Part shown: positions 19,742 through 31,060 of the stretch, piece after piece | How positions within the stretch are numbered: the first letter of the stretch is position 1 | Layout of the letters: the number at the start of each line of letters is the position of its first letter | NCBI GenBank assembly: GCA_025201765.1 | Contig: MU623591.1 | Coordinates: forward strand, 1-31,321 | Direction of reading: 5' to 3' | Source of the DNA: Daldinia sp. FL1419 | Lineage: Eukaryota; Ascomycota; Sordariomycetes; Xylariales; Hypoxylaceae | Length of the DNA: 31,321 bases | Made by a program: the position numbers and the translations under genes | The notes under the pieces: generated by a model | Seen by the model: only the letters and a program-made list of their open reading frames with translations | Database searches by the model: none | Told to the model about the DNA's origin: nothing

Positions 19742-22557
19742 ATGCCTCCGAACCTCTTCTCACGCCTTGTGCCGTCGGGCGACGATAGAACCTTGTATGA
19801 TCGACTTAGAGACGGTCAGGATGACGACATCGAAAGTAGAGCAGGCCTCGATCTAGACGAAGAGAACTTAGCCCAACATTTCCAAGATGATGATTTCGGC
19901 CATGCCGGTGCTGGTCTCGACGATAGCCACCTCTCCACTCCACGCAGCCCTATGATCGGCGCAAGCAAAGCTCGTCGCAATACTACAAGGGTAGCCCGAC
20001 GCGATGCCAAGTCCCCGTGGTTTACGCCAGAATATGATGTAGATAATGATGTCCCCGCCTCCCTTCTAGTAGAGGGACCCGATGCCACCGCATCCAAACC
20101 GAACCAACATCGAACAAGCCCTCGTCCAATACGAAACCCAACCAGACGTCAGTCTAAAAACCGGAGGATACAGGCGCAGTGGGAAACTGCCCAGGCACAT
20201 CAAAGGCTCCATCAAGATGAGGAATATAGTCCTTCGACTAGTCAACCCCCGAGAAGCAGCGCTATGAGGGGCCCGGGATTCGCAGGTAGTCCGAAAGACA
20301 AGGCCATGTTTAGATGGGCCAACGTCTCCAACTTAGACGTCTTCATTCGAGATGTCTACGATTACTACCTGGGCGCAGGAATGTGGTGTATCCTACTCGA
20401 CAGGGTTCTACATTTATTAAAAGTTATCTTCGTTGCGACTCTACTTACGCTATTGTCGCAATGCATAAATTATGGCAAGATTCGCGATAGCAAGACCTTG
20501 TCGCAGATCATGATCCCACAGTGCACCAAGCATATGTGGGGGATATGGAACTTGAGCCTCTGGGTTTGTAGCTTCTACTTTGTATGGAAGAGCATACAGT
20601 GGATTCTAGACATACCACGCTTAGTGCATATCCGCGATTTCTTCGTCTATCTCCTGGAAATACCCGAGGAGGACATGCAAACCGTCTCGTGGCAAGATGT
20701 CGTGTCGAAGATTACCGCCCTGCGCGATGAGAACGTGAAGACGGCCACTAATATCACGCCGTCCCAACGCCGTTTTTTATCCAAACAACTGGGACAGCAC
20801 ATAGCAAGCCAGTCGAAAGAAAGGCTTGACGCCCACGACATTGCAAACAGGCTAATGAGACGAGAGAACTACATTATCGCACTCTTCAACAAGGACGTAT
20901 TAGATCTTACAGCGCCAATTCCATTCTTGAGAAATCGACAGCTGTTCTCAAAATCTCTGGAGTGGACCGTTCAGTTTGGTGTTCTAGACCTAGTCTTCAA
21001 TGAGGGTGGTCAAGTTCATCAACGGGTTCTCAAATCCGATCATCGCGGACATCTCAGCAGAGAAATGCAGACGAGGTTCGTATTTGCGGCAGTCATGAAC
21101 CTCATCTTCGCTCCATTCGTAGCCTCTGCCCTCGTCATCGACTTTATCTTTACATACTACAATGTAAGTATTGCTGGGGATTATACGCAATATATCATGC
21201 TTACTGACTCTCCTAGGAATTCAAAACCAACACTTCATCCCTAGGGGCAAGGCAGTACACGCCACTTGCGAGGTGGAAGTTTCGCGAGTTCAATGAACTT
21301 CCACATTTGTTCGAGGAACGTCTGAACATGTCTTATCCTTACGCGAAACACTACATAGATCAGTTTCCAAAGAAGAAGACAGAGTCAGCCGCCCGAACGG
21401 TTCAGTTCTTTTCCGGCGCACTCATCGCGGTGTTGGCCATCGTGGGATTCTCTGACCCCGAGATGTTTGTCGACTTCGAGTTGTTTCCAGGAATGAACGC
21501 ATTCGCCTTTGTTGCACTTTTAACAACGACATGGGCTGTCGCTCGCGGAATGATATCTGAAGAGAATAACGTGTTCGATCCAGAATTTGCGATGCAGAGT
21601 GTCATCGAGTACACGCACTATCAACCAGACCAGTGGAAGGGCAGACTGCACAGCTACGAGGTCAAGGCCGAGTTTTCTGAGCTCTACAAGTCGAGAATCA
21701 TTATCTTCCTTGAAGAGATTATCGGTGTCCTCGTTACGCCCCTCGTGCTGTTTTTTAGCTTGCCGAAATGTAGTGACCAGATCATTGACTTCTTCCGCGA
21801 GTTTACAATCCACGTCGATGGGCTTGGCTACGTGTGTTCGTTTGCCGTATTCGACTTCCAGAAGGATCAACGTACCACAAAGCAGCAGCCGAGTAATACA
21901 AACGATGCGAGGGAAGATTACTACGCCACTAAGCATGGCAAGATGCAGGCCTCTGTCCACGGCTTCCTGGATAATTACGTCTACCACCCCAGAACTGGCC
22001 TTCCCGGTAGCCACGCTGGAGGTCCAGCTGGTCGTCACCAGTTCCACCCTCCTCCCGCCTTCCCAGGTCTCCTGTCGCCAACCCTCACCGGAGACATGCA
22101 CTCATCGCGCGTGGGACCTAGTGAGCGGCCGAGAAGCCGAGCCCCCATCCCTAGCCGAACGCCGCGTTTCGGCCCCGCTGTCGCGCCGTCCCCAATGGCA
22201 TCCATGCTCCTCGACCCACACCATCAGCCTTCCGCATCTGTCGCCGCGCTCCGCACAACACCACAACGTACGCGCCAACAGCGAGGTCTGCACGCCGGAG
22301 ACACGGATATTATTGAGGAGTCGATGGAAGACGGGCCCTCGCGAAGTGTTATACGCCGACACGATACAGCGTACACGGATGATGGCGACGTGGAAGAAAG
22401 CGTGGCGCGACTAGGTGAGAGTACGTGGGAGGGATCCCCGAGACATGGCTTGAGCCGCGAGGGAAGTAATGCTACTGACGGCGATGACGGACCCGGTGTT
22501 GTAACGATGCTGAAACAATTCCAGCAGGTGCATTTGGATCGGAGGGGCGTTATGTAA
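19742..22557 (+). CDS. atg9: Autophagy-related protein 9 (lipid scramblase)
   Basis: Two exons, 19742-21163 and 21217-22557, give 920 residues. The intron (21164-21216, 53 bp) has donor GTAAGT, branch-like CTTACTGAC and acceptor CCTAG. Splicing joins F-T-Y-Y-N to E-F-K-T-N and restores the conserved L-G-A-R-Q-Y-T-P-L-A-R-W-K-F-R-E-F-N-E-L block. ATG9 is the multispanning trimeric scramblase of Golgi-derived vesicles that seed and feed the autophagosome membrane. Six hydrophobic segments are visible (around 218-246, 262-288, 446-474 before the intron, then three after T-V-Q-F-F-S-G-A-L-I-A-V), fitting the four transmembrane and two re-entrant helices of the family. The N-terminus (M-P-P-N-L-F-S-R-L-V-P) is acidic and disordered. 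The last ~240 residues are Pro/Ser/Arg-rich and disordered, the usual fungal arrangement. Without splicing the frame stops at 21242-21244. Confidence 0.95.
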
Positions 22558-24228
22558 AGTTCCTAACCAAGGAGGGTCTTTAGATTAGAACAGTTGCTAG
22601 ACGGCTTAAATACCTACGTACCACATGGCCAGATAGTGGCAACACGACATATCATAACGGGCTATGAGGAAAGGACAAGGAGTCAGGACTAGGGGCAGGA
22701 TTTTCTTGCTTTGGATTAGGAGTACTGGCATGGACAGGTACAGACAGTATCAGTACAAATGCCAGCAGGCTTCCTGTCAGACTACGGAGTAGATGGTCAC
22801 CTTGTTGCTACTAGCTCTGAAACATGGCCGGGAAACATAACTTCGAGGCCTATTAGCACCCATTTTATGCCCTTGTGCCGATATATACATACATAGAACA
22901 TCTACGAGCCATGATACGAGACATCCCAAAAGTCAGCTTGTCTGCTGTCCTCGACGACTTCGGCATTATGTAGTAATGGCCGGGATGGAGTGATGGGACA
23001 TGAGTAGGCTTTATTTATATTGAAGGAAGCAACAAGACATTATGTTACTATAATTACCTATACTTCAACCCGAAATTTGAGTTGTAGCTAAACTCTTTGC
23101 CATACGTAGAGTATCACCCTAGCCGAGTAGACTAAAATACTCCCATGAACGGCAAGAGTGAACTTATTCCCTAGAGCTTCGTTGGAGCGTCATCTATGGA
23201 TTTGAATCGGGATCCCTTCCGGAGGTTCCCTAACTTAGTATCGAGACAAGTACGGATAATCTGATAGACGATTGTTGCTATGTATCATTGTAGCCATGCG
23301 GGATACGTAAAATACAACCCAAGTTGATTTTCGACAAGACCTGTAACCAGCCGTGCCTTTTTCACCTTCATCATAGCCTACAGCCTTACGCCCTACACAT
23401 TACCATATTTCAATCCTACGACCGTTTCTTATTCTCGCAAAGACCTCGTTCAAGCCTATGCCATGCCCTATCCACTGCCCCTCCAGATTACAAACAGTGG
23501 ATCAACCGAGCCAGGCTAACAACCCCAATGTCTAGAAATTCCGAATGCTATTCGCGAGGTACAATCTAAAATTATTTTTTTGTGCGTCTCAAGCTTTCTC
23601 ATTTCCACGTAGTGTAATGTAGTAGTGTAGGGGGCTTTTCATTAACAAACCCCCCTCCCCCCCCCAAATCGATAATCGCCGCCTTTTTAATAAATGGTAG
23701 AAAAAGGTGAGGGAAAAAATCAGCCAAAAGGAGAAAAGAAAAACAAAAACATGCCCCCTTTTTTTTTCTTTTGTCCCACCGAACAAATGGAGCGTCGACC
23801 GCTCGCCTTCTCGTCATCATCAATGGAGACCGCAGATCAAACGCGCCGCGAAGTCAGCCATTCCCCTCTTTCGAAATTACTAGTTATGGTAGGAGCTCGT
23901 CGCCGAAATGATGGTCTTAATCCCCGGCAATTCCTCGCCATGAGGATCTCAGATTTGTTGCCACTTCCAGCAGAGGGATACATGTTGAATAAAAAAAATA
24001 GAGGCAAAGCGAGTGCTAAACGTCAAACGAGAACGAAGTAAATAATACAGATATGCAAAAACGGACATGGTCCCGCCCATTCCATCCCACCTAATCTCCG
24101 GGGAAGATCGATGAACCCCATGTGGTAGTCATCGTACGGAAACTATCGCAGTTCTAGCGACGTTGGGCGACCCCGATGAAGTCCATGATCGAGGCAGAGC
24201 GAGAATAAACACCGGAAAGGGGCGTGCT
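22558..24228. other. Convergent intergenic region, no gene recognised
   Basis: About 1.67 kb between ATG9 and the RRM gene, both ending here. It includes a C-run (about 23651-23667) and A/T-rich purine tracts (23694-23770). A 115-codon frame at 23694-24041 begins inside these low-complexity tracts and resembles nothing known. Both 3' untranslated regions should lie here. Confidence 0.5.
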
Positions 24229-27200
24229 TTACATAATCTGATCCTGTGTCAGACCACCGTGCGCATCCGTCTCCATGCTGTCTCCTCCACCTGGGGTTAC
24301 ATATTTGACGAAGCTTAGACCAAGAGGCCGTCCGCCGTAATGGTAACCCTGGAATTTCGAAATAGCCGTCTCTGCAGTCGACGTGCTATCAAAACGAACG
24401 ACACCAGATCCTCGAGATCTTCCGCTGGGCTCATACTGTATCTCGGCCTGTTCGACCTTGCCAATCGTTGTAAAGAGCTCAACTAGATCTTCATTACTGG
24501 TGGACCAAGGAAGCTATTGCAGAAGTTAGCGACAAATAGAATACGAATATAAGCAACCATACATTTCGGACATAGATTGTCTCGCTAGGGTCGGTTCCTG
24601 AAGTGGCATAATCAGTGAACGGATTAGGGGCAGCCGGTGTAGAGTTGCTAGCGTCAAATCCGCTGGCGGGCCCGCCGCCGCCGCCGCCGCCGCCACTATA
24701 TCCTCCGCGTCCGCCGTAGCCGCCGCCACCGCCGCCGCCGCCGCCGAAGCCGCCACGACCACCGAAGCCTCCGCGACCTCCATAGGAACCGCCAAAACCT
24801 CCACGACCACCGAAACCGCCTCGGCCATATCCTCCCACTCCTTGGTGAGCAAAACGGTCCTCGCGAACTTCGAGTAGACGACCTTGCCATTCAAAGCCGT
24901 TGAACTGCTGAATGGCGTTACGCGTGTCCTCGGGATGTTCGAACATGACTATGCCGGAACCCTTTGGCCTGCCGTCTGGTCCTAAATGAACGTCGGCTCG
25001 GATTACTTGTCCATTTCGAGCTAGTACAACTAAATATCAGCACCAGACTCGCGATATGGAGACATTACATTAGTAAACTAGGAAACTGACCAGCTTGGCG
25101 GAACAAATCTTTAAGGTCTTGCCAGCCTACGGTGTAAGGAAGCTATATGCGATATTAATAAAAGATCCAATCACCTAAATTAGCAACTAGAGGGAAAGGG
25201 GCGGGAATGGACAAACGTTGGACACGTAGATCTGGCGGTTACCGCCGCCCATGCCGCCGCCGCCGCCGCCGCCACCGTAGGCACCACCACCTCCGGCACC
25301 GCCGCCGCCGCCGTAGCCGCCTTGCATTCCGCCGCCGTAGCCTCCGCGGCCTCCGGTTGCGCCGATAAATCGTGGTTCCGCTTCGCGATCCTAACCCCGC
25401 CTTCAGTATCTACCATAACATAACGAATATCGGAGGGTACCCTACTTCACGAACGTAGACGAGTCGTCCCATCAAGTTCTGGTTGCTGAGAGTCTGGACA
25501 GCTGTTTGTGCTTGCTCCCTTGTAGCATATTCCACAATTCTACGAGGTATTAGCATATAAGTTTCGAACACCCTACTTCTGGAGTGAATGGTCTTGGCTT
25601 ACCCGCATCCCTACAAAAACCCGTGGACAATGTCCCAACCCGTCAATCCATCAATTCCAACAAGAGCCAGAGGAGGAGGAACCAAAGAGAAAACCAGCCA
25701 TGAATCACGTGTAGAAGCCCACCTTAGACATCCCATTCGGAAGTAGTAAAACATCGGCAAAGAGAACTTCTCCAGCTATAAAGCGGAACATTGTTAGTCA
25801 TAAGATTACTCATTCAGATTGGATACTGATGAATCAGCCACTCACCCTGCCGCATAAAATCCTTGAGATGGTGCCATTTAACATCGTAGGACAGATTACC
25901 GACATAAACGCGTCGGTCCTGCTGCGACGTCTCGCGAATGTTGTTCATCATCTGTTCCCGTGCTGCCGCACGTTCCTCGTAAGACCGTTGAGGCGGTCCT
26001 CCGTATCCCGAACCTGATCCTCCAACTGGGGCCCCAGCTCCAGTCATGGGAGATCGCGATCGTCTATCCGACCTACGATAGTCGTCACGGCTTCGAGACC
26101 GGCTCCGCGGCGAAAATGATCGACGTCGACCTGAGCGGCCCGGGCTCCTCGAACGGCCACGTCGGGGAGAGCGAGATCTCTCGCGCTGTGACTCGTCAGC
26201 ATCTAGGTGGGGTATAAATGACATTAGAAGCAAAAATCAGCACGCTGATAAGACAGCGAATATCAGCAGAAGTGATTATCAAAACCTAGGCAACCGCTAG
26301 GCAGATTTGTTGAGGTGTGGTAAGAAAATCCCTCTATTTAACAGAAAGCCCGACGTTCAAAATAACTTAGACGCGGCTCCTCGGAGATCGAGCAAACTTT
26401 ATATGCTAGAGCTGACTCGATTTGTCTTGGTGCCCCTTCTAGCCCAAAAGCAAAAAGATAGCGCGGGGAGGAGCTGTAAGGCACAACTTTCCCCCCTTAC
26501 ACGAACGATTTCTTCATTTAAGGTTTCGCCGTCATTCAAAGCAACCAACCCGCCAAAGCATGATAGACGAATAATTCTGGAGGGTCTTGCAGGGATGCCA
26601 AATTCCGGTCGACCAGACTCAGAAAACTGACTGCTGATTTTTGCTTACCTTCACAGGGCGATATGTATCTCCGGAATCAGCTATTCACAAGGTCGTGAGT
26701 TAGAACCCAAATTTCAAAAAGAAAATAAATGAATATAAAGGGAAGCAATTTCTATGAGTGGTAGCCTTAAAATTGTAAAGTTTCGACAGTAGCGATCTGA
26801 CGTGCCGTAGTCACATACGGAAATGTTCGAAGGCCAGACCGTTAGTGGATCGGGAAGGGAAAGCGTCTAGGGACGGGGGTGGGGAGGGAACGCGGCGTAT
26901 TAAAGGCCTCGGGATGGGATGCGGCTTGTATAAAACGGCACAAAGGGTAGATAGGTGAAGATGATAGAAAAACTAGTGGAGTGAACCGAGCAAAATGTGT
27001 CAGGGAACAGTGTGATTGGGTGGTGGGGGGGTTTGGAAGAAGGTAGGAATATGGGAGCGGGCAATGCTGTGGGCTGTTACAAGCCAGACGCGAATGTAGA
27101 GGGAAAGGTAGTAACACGTCGCAGAGGCATTTGTTTATGACTCTAGGCAAGATTTGGGGGAAGGAATACCGTTAACGGGTAGCCAGGGCAGGATCTGATT

Positions 27201-27468
27201 CGGTAGCCGGGGAGTATGCGAATGCAGGTAGTATATATGTACGTACGCCTGTACAAAGCTGGATAGGTAGTGCGGGATGTGGATATGAATAGGGATATAT
27301 GGATAATGGGCTATGGATGACGGGCTATGGAAGAGGAACAGAGAGGGAAAAGGAAGAATAACAAAGCCTCGGAAGATGCGCGAGACCCGGTGAGTAGAAA
27401 ACAATTACACGTTGTATAGACGTTTGTGTAGCTCGAAGATATCAAGATGGTGGTGTGGACTTACCCAT
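24229..27468 (-). CDS. gbp2: Gbp2/Hrb1-like three-RRM mRNA-binding protein
   Basis: Nine exons: 27465-27468, 25846-26202, 25723-25775, 25603-25610, 25446-25539, 25217-25390, 25091-25142, 24563-25020 and 24229-24513. They sum to 1485 nt, a closed frame of 494 residues. Residues 1-55 are an RS domain (repeated S-R-S-P and R-S-R), then RRM1 (about 98-172, V-Y-V-G-N-L and K-G-C-G-I-V-E-Y). A Gly-rich linker leads to RRM2 (226-300, I-Y-V-S-N-L and K-G-S-G-I-V-M-F). An RGG/FGG-rich linker leads to RRM3 (396-470, I-Y-V-R-N-L and R-G-S-G-V-V-R-F). This is the layout of yeast Gbp2/Hrb1, nuclear SR-like adaptors that couple splicing quality control to mRNA export. Introns 2-8 all have GT...AG ends, and the joined frame is conserved across each junction. 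The least certain part is exon 1: ATGG|GTAAGT joined over 1262 bp to ctag|AT-GCT-GAC gives M-D-A-D-E-S-Q. An unspliced start at 26224 (M-S-F-I-P-H) is the alternative. Confidence 0.87.
25603..25610 (-). other. 8-nt microexon of the Gbp2-like gene
   Basis: On the coding strand it reads tttttgtag|GGATGCGG|gtaagcc. The preceding exon ends with the Lys of M-S-K and the next begins with A then ATT-GTG-GAA-TAT. Together they read K-G-C-G-I-V-E-Y, the RNP1 motif of RRM1. Without these 8 nt the frame shifts. The upstream intron (25611-25722) has an unusual GTGGGC donor, while the downstream one (25540-25602) has GTAAGC. Confidence 0.85.
26203..27464 (-). other. Proposed first intron of the Gbp2-like gene
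   Basis: Donor ATGG|GTAAGT at 27464. At the other end, a branch-like TTCTAAT precedes a pyrimidine-containing stretch and CCTAG (26203). No convincing coding frame lies inside: the ATG-initiated frames I checked by eye in the 26.2-26.8 kb part are short and stopped. A further donor-like GTAAGC occurs at about 26643-26648 and could mark an alternative leader exon. The strand is pyrimidine-rich towards its 5' end. Confidence 0.6.
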
Positions 27469-28900
27469 AGTTAAATATGTTCAGAAAACACTTTGTCGAG
27501 CTTGGCCGCTTGTCTGAGAAGAAATTTTTTTTTTTTCTCCGGCGACAGTAGTGTACCAACGAGAACACCGGGCAGAGAGGTATATCTGTATTGGAGGGGT
27601 GAGCTTTCGAAGTGACAAGGAGTGTGTCGAATCTCTCGGGGGGATTATTAGACAGCAACACCCTCGCTAAGCTGGAGGGAATAAAAAAAAGGGGGGGAAC
27701 TAAAAGGCCTAAAAGAATTAAAAAAGGACAATAGGTAAGAGGTACAAAAGTGCTTGTATCGCGTGTGATTCAGCGCCTCTGCATTCGTATTGCACAATAC
27801 ACCGTGCTGATAGAGCGCCTCTCTTAGGTTGGTCCCGTATACGGATAGGTGCCCAGGTTGTAAGGGTCATGTAGGCAGGTAGGTATATGTATGTATTGCA
27901 TGCAGGTGGAAAAAAGTGACCACAGACCAGACCACAGACAACCACAGCACCAAGCCAGCAACCACAAGCACCGATTACCAACTCCAGCCTACCCACTATC
28001 CTATAACAACAAAGCAACTAGCAAATGGCAGCGGCTCTTGGGAACACGCGGCAGTATACCCCGAGAAGGTGCTAGTTTGACTTTGGATTTTTTTTTTATA
28101 AAAAAAATGTTGCTACGAATAGTTGAGGCTAGAGATTTGGATGTGCTTGTGTATCTCTCTCTCTTTCTCTTTCTATCTGATTACAATATCAGGTGAGAGG
28201 TGAGGCGGAGGTTGCTGTTTGCTGGTGACGCGCGATGTGTACGCAGCGTGTCTGTATGTACAGCAACTTAATGCTAGACACGGGCAAAAAAAAAAAAAGG
28301 GTTGGGGAATTAAAAAAATAATAATAATAAAAATAATAAAAATAACAACATGGTAAGCTTAGGGGATTTAGAGAGATGGGTGCGCATATGCGGCCATAAG
28401 GTCAGCGGCTTTTCATACGTACGTACCTGAACTTGAAAAGTGATGTGCTGCAGGAGAGGGTACCAGTCCCCAATATTGACGAGAATAGGAAAGGGAAAGG
28501 AGAAAAATCTGGGGAGATGCGTTCGATGCGAATTGCTGGTTGTGTGTGGATGGGCTTGGAGAAATTGGCTTTAGGATGGATGGGATGGGCTTGAATGGGC
28601 TATGGATTCGGAATGGGTAAGAATGGGATGGGAATTTTGGGCTGAAAGCAACACGCGATGGAAAAAAAAAAAAAAAAAAAAAGTGGCACCCAAAATAAAG
28701 AGGGAAGATTACCGCGTTTGAATCAATTGAATACCTGTTCTTCATTGGTTTATATTCTGAATTTATGAAGGGTTTATTATGTTGATGTTTTTTTTTTCTT
28801 ATGGAAGTAGCTCCATAAAATTACCGGATTGGGTAGTTTTCTATGTAAAAAGGTTTAGCGTGGTTTCAGGGGTAGGTTTGCGATTATTGTTCAGCCTTAG
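27469..28900 (-). promoter_or_regulatory. Upstream region of the Gbp2-like gene
   Basis: About 1.4 kb without a recognisable gene. On the coding strand of the Gbp2-like gene it is strongly pyrimidine-biased, with long homopolymers (A-runs on the given strand at 27527-27540 as T, 28286-28299 and about 28661-28682), and (CT)n at about 28155-28176. Such CT-rich stretches are common in promoters and leaders of highly expressed fungal genes. The TSS cannot be placed. Confidence 0.4.
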
Positions 28901-29021
28901 GGGAATAAAGTGCCTTTAATTTAGAATATGGGGCATTTTTAAATTGGAAAAAAATTTATAATTATAACTTTAATTATTTTTTATATTTTTATTAGAATTT
29001 GCCCTATAATGAAATTAATTA

Positions 29022-29022
29022 A

Positions 29023-29072
<50 letters not shown>
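29022..29072. repeat. AT-rich trinucleotide microsatellite
   Basis: (AAT)n changes into (ATT)n at about 29035, making a near-perfect inverted repeat at the switch, directly before the motif shared with the left flank. Confidence 0.85.
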
Positions 29073-29632
29073 TATTACTACTCCAATCTACTTAAATTAT
29101 ATTACAGGTATCCGGTCCATCTTTTAATTATAATAATTAAAATTAATTTAAAATTTAATTAATTATTATTATTAAATATTAGATTTATTATTTTATAATT
29201 TTTTACATTATAATTAAAAATATTATAAATTTTATAATATTATTAATCTTAATATTGCCATTTTAGGGGACCTTCCTTAATAGCCTCTTTAAAAGCTTCA
29301 AAATTTATACCTTCTTTTTCAATTTATATAACCTTTTTTTCAATTTAAATAAAAAATCTTTTATGTGGAATATTAATCATGTGATTTGGTGGTGGTACAA
29401 GACCCACCTTAATCCTGTATATAAACCACGTATTCTAATTGTATGATCAAAATATGTATTTATTTTTTATAACCATTTTTAATTGAATTAATTTGAATAC
29501 TTTTATTTTTATTATTGTATGTAATAGTACCTTATTCATCCAATATTAATTAGTAATTGATAATAAATTGATCACAAATTAGTTAGGATATTTAAAAAGG
29601 AGAAAACAAATTTAATAATGAATATAATAACT

Positions 29633-29819
29633 TTAAGATTTTATATTTTTATATATAATTTTAAATTTAGGATTTTATATTCTTGTGTATGATTCTGAGA
29701 ATATTTATATTTTACATTAAATTTGGATTTTGATGAGAAAAGGCGAATGACCTTAGGATTTCATATTTTAATGTATGATTTTGAGCTAGAATTTCATATT
29801 CTAATATATGGTTTTAAAA
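29633..29819. repeat. Degenerate 33-34-bp repeat, four copies in two pairs
   Basis: Units at 29633-29666, 29667-29700, 29753-29785 and 29786-29819 share the frame ttaggatttcatattc...tatgattttgag. The two pairs are separated by 52 bp that does not match. Confidence 0.75.
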
Positions 29820-30071
29820 TATTTTATATTAATTTAAGATTTTTGGAAGGTAGAAATAATTTTAATGTTAAATTTATAATTTAAGGTTTATATTTATTAT
29901 ATATAAATAAATAATATTAAGGTTTCTTTTATTAATAAAATGGTTTTGGGGGAATTTGTATTAAGTAAGAACTATACATCTATTACACATTTTATATTTA
30001 CAACATAAACCTATATTTATATCACTACCTATATTTACAATACCATAAGAATTATTAAGAAAGAGTAATAA

Positions 30072-30287
30072 TGTTGGGCTAAACATACATATAAGAGAAA
30101 TAACAATAAAAGTAAATAATAAATAAAATAATATAATGAGACTTGTATATTCATAAATCTTAAAGAAGAAAATTATTTATTTTGAGTTTAATAGATTTAA
30201 AATCCTTATATATATAATATATTAATTATATAATATTTCTTTTATTTATTATAAAGATTTATAATGTCTGATAATATATAACTATTA
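30072..30287 (-). repeat. 3' LTR (216 bp) of the inverted Copia copy
   Basis: Begins on the given strand with TGTTGGGCTAAAC, the complement of the GTTTAGCCCAACA end of the left 3' LTR. It is exactly 216 bp, like the two left LTRs, with no gaps needed. Its outer flank (aataa) cannot be tested for a target duplication because the other end is not in the window. Confidence 0.85.
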
Positions 30288-30689
30288 TTTATTTTATTTC
30301 TTTTTATAAATAATAATTTATAAATCATTATTAATTCTTTATTTTACCTAACCCTTTAAATATAAATTAATTTAATTATTTTTTATTAATGTTCTTATAG
30401 CTTTATTAGGGGAAACTTTTGTTATTATATTAATTAAATTATAGGTTTTATGGATTTAATAAATATTATTTATTTTTTTATTTTTATATAATTATTTTAA
30501 AATTATAAAATTTATTATTAATCTTTTTTCATTAATAATACCTATTTATACCAAATATTAATATAAGAAGAATAAATTAATATAAAGAATAAAAAAGGTT
30601 ATAAGAAATAAAAAACATTTTAATATAATATTAATAATATAATATATAATATATCTTATATTAAAACCTTAAACTATATTATATATTTT

Positions 30690-31060
30690 ATTAATAAATA
30701 TATTATAAATAATATATTTATATTTAATAAATAATTAATAAATTATATTATTAATAATCCTAATCTTATAATTTTAATCTATTAATTTCTTATTACCTAA
30801 AATAATAATATATCCAATTTATAAATTAAAATCTTTATTATTTATAAATAAACCATTAATAAAAATATATAAATAAAAAATTTAGGAATTTAATTCAACA
30901 TATTTAAATTTATAAATTTTATTATTTATTTATTAAGTAATTTTAATATTTAAAACCTTAATTTCCTTAATTTTTAATTTTTAATATTAAATAATAGTTA
31001 AATAATTAAAAATTATTTTAAATTAATATATAGAAGTGATATAAACTCCTCAAACCCTCT
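30690..31060 (-). pseudogene. RNase H relic of the inverted Copia copy
   Basis: The minus-strand translation repeats the left copy's pattern (I-N-G-L-F-I-N-N-K-D-F-N-L-stop-I-G-Y-I-I-I-L-G) and keeps a Gly and an Asp that are lost in the left copy. It is not functional. Confidence 0.65.

Larger units (their letters stand above)
28901..30071. other. AT-rich right flank, non-coding repeat debris
   Basis: Composition drops abruptly near 28900. The stretch contains an (AAT)n/(ATT)n microsatellite (about 29022-29072), the motif shared with the left flank (29071-29117), a less decayed stretch with a TATA-like tgtatataaacc (about 29418-29429), and a set of 34-bp repeats (29633-29819). No reading frame of note. 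Confidence 0.55.

Noticed and set aside
23694..24041. 115-codon frame between ATG9 and the RRM gene
   Set aside because: It begins in A/T homopolymers, resembles nothing known, and lies where two 3' untranslated regions are expected.
24672..25330. GCC-rich tracts resembling a microsatellite locus or separate Ala-rich frames
   Set aside because: They encode the Gly-rich linkers of the RRM protein in the correct frame. The Ala- and Arg-rich readings are shadows.
26219..26233. Unspliced N-terminus M-L-L-M-S-F-I-P-H for the RRM protein
   Set aside because: The sequence just before D-A-D-E-S-Q has a branch-like CTAAT and a CCTAG acceptor, and a spliced ATGG exon gives an in-frame start. It is kept as an alternative, not as the main model.
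26842..28745. Several minus-strand Ser/Pro/Phe-rich frames of 66-110 codons
   Set aside because: They translate pyrimidine-rich promoter, leader or first-intron sequence, with no family resemblance.
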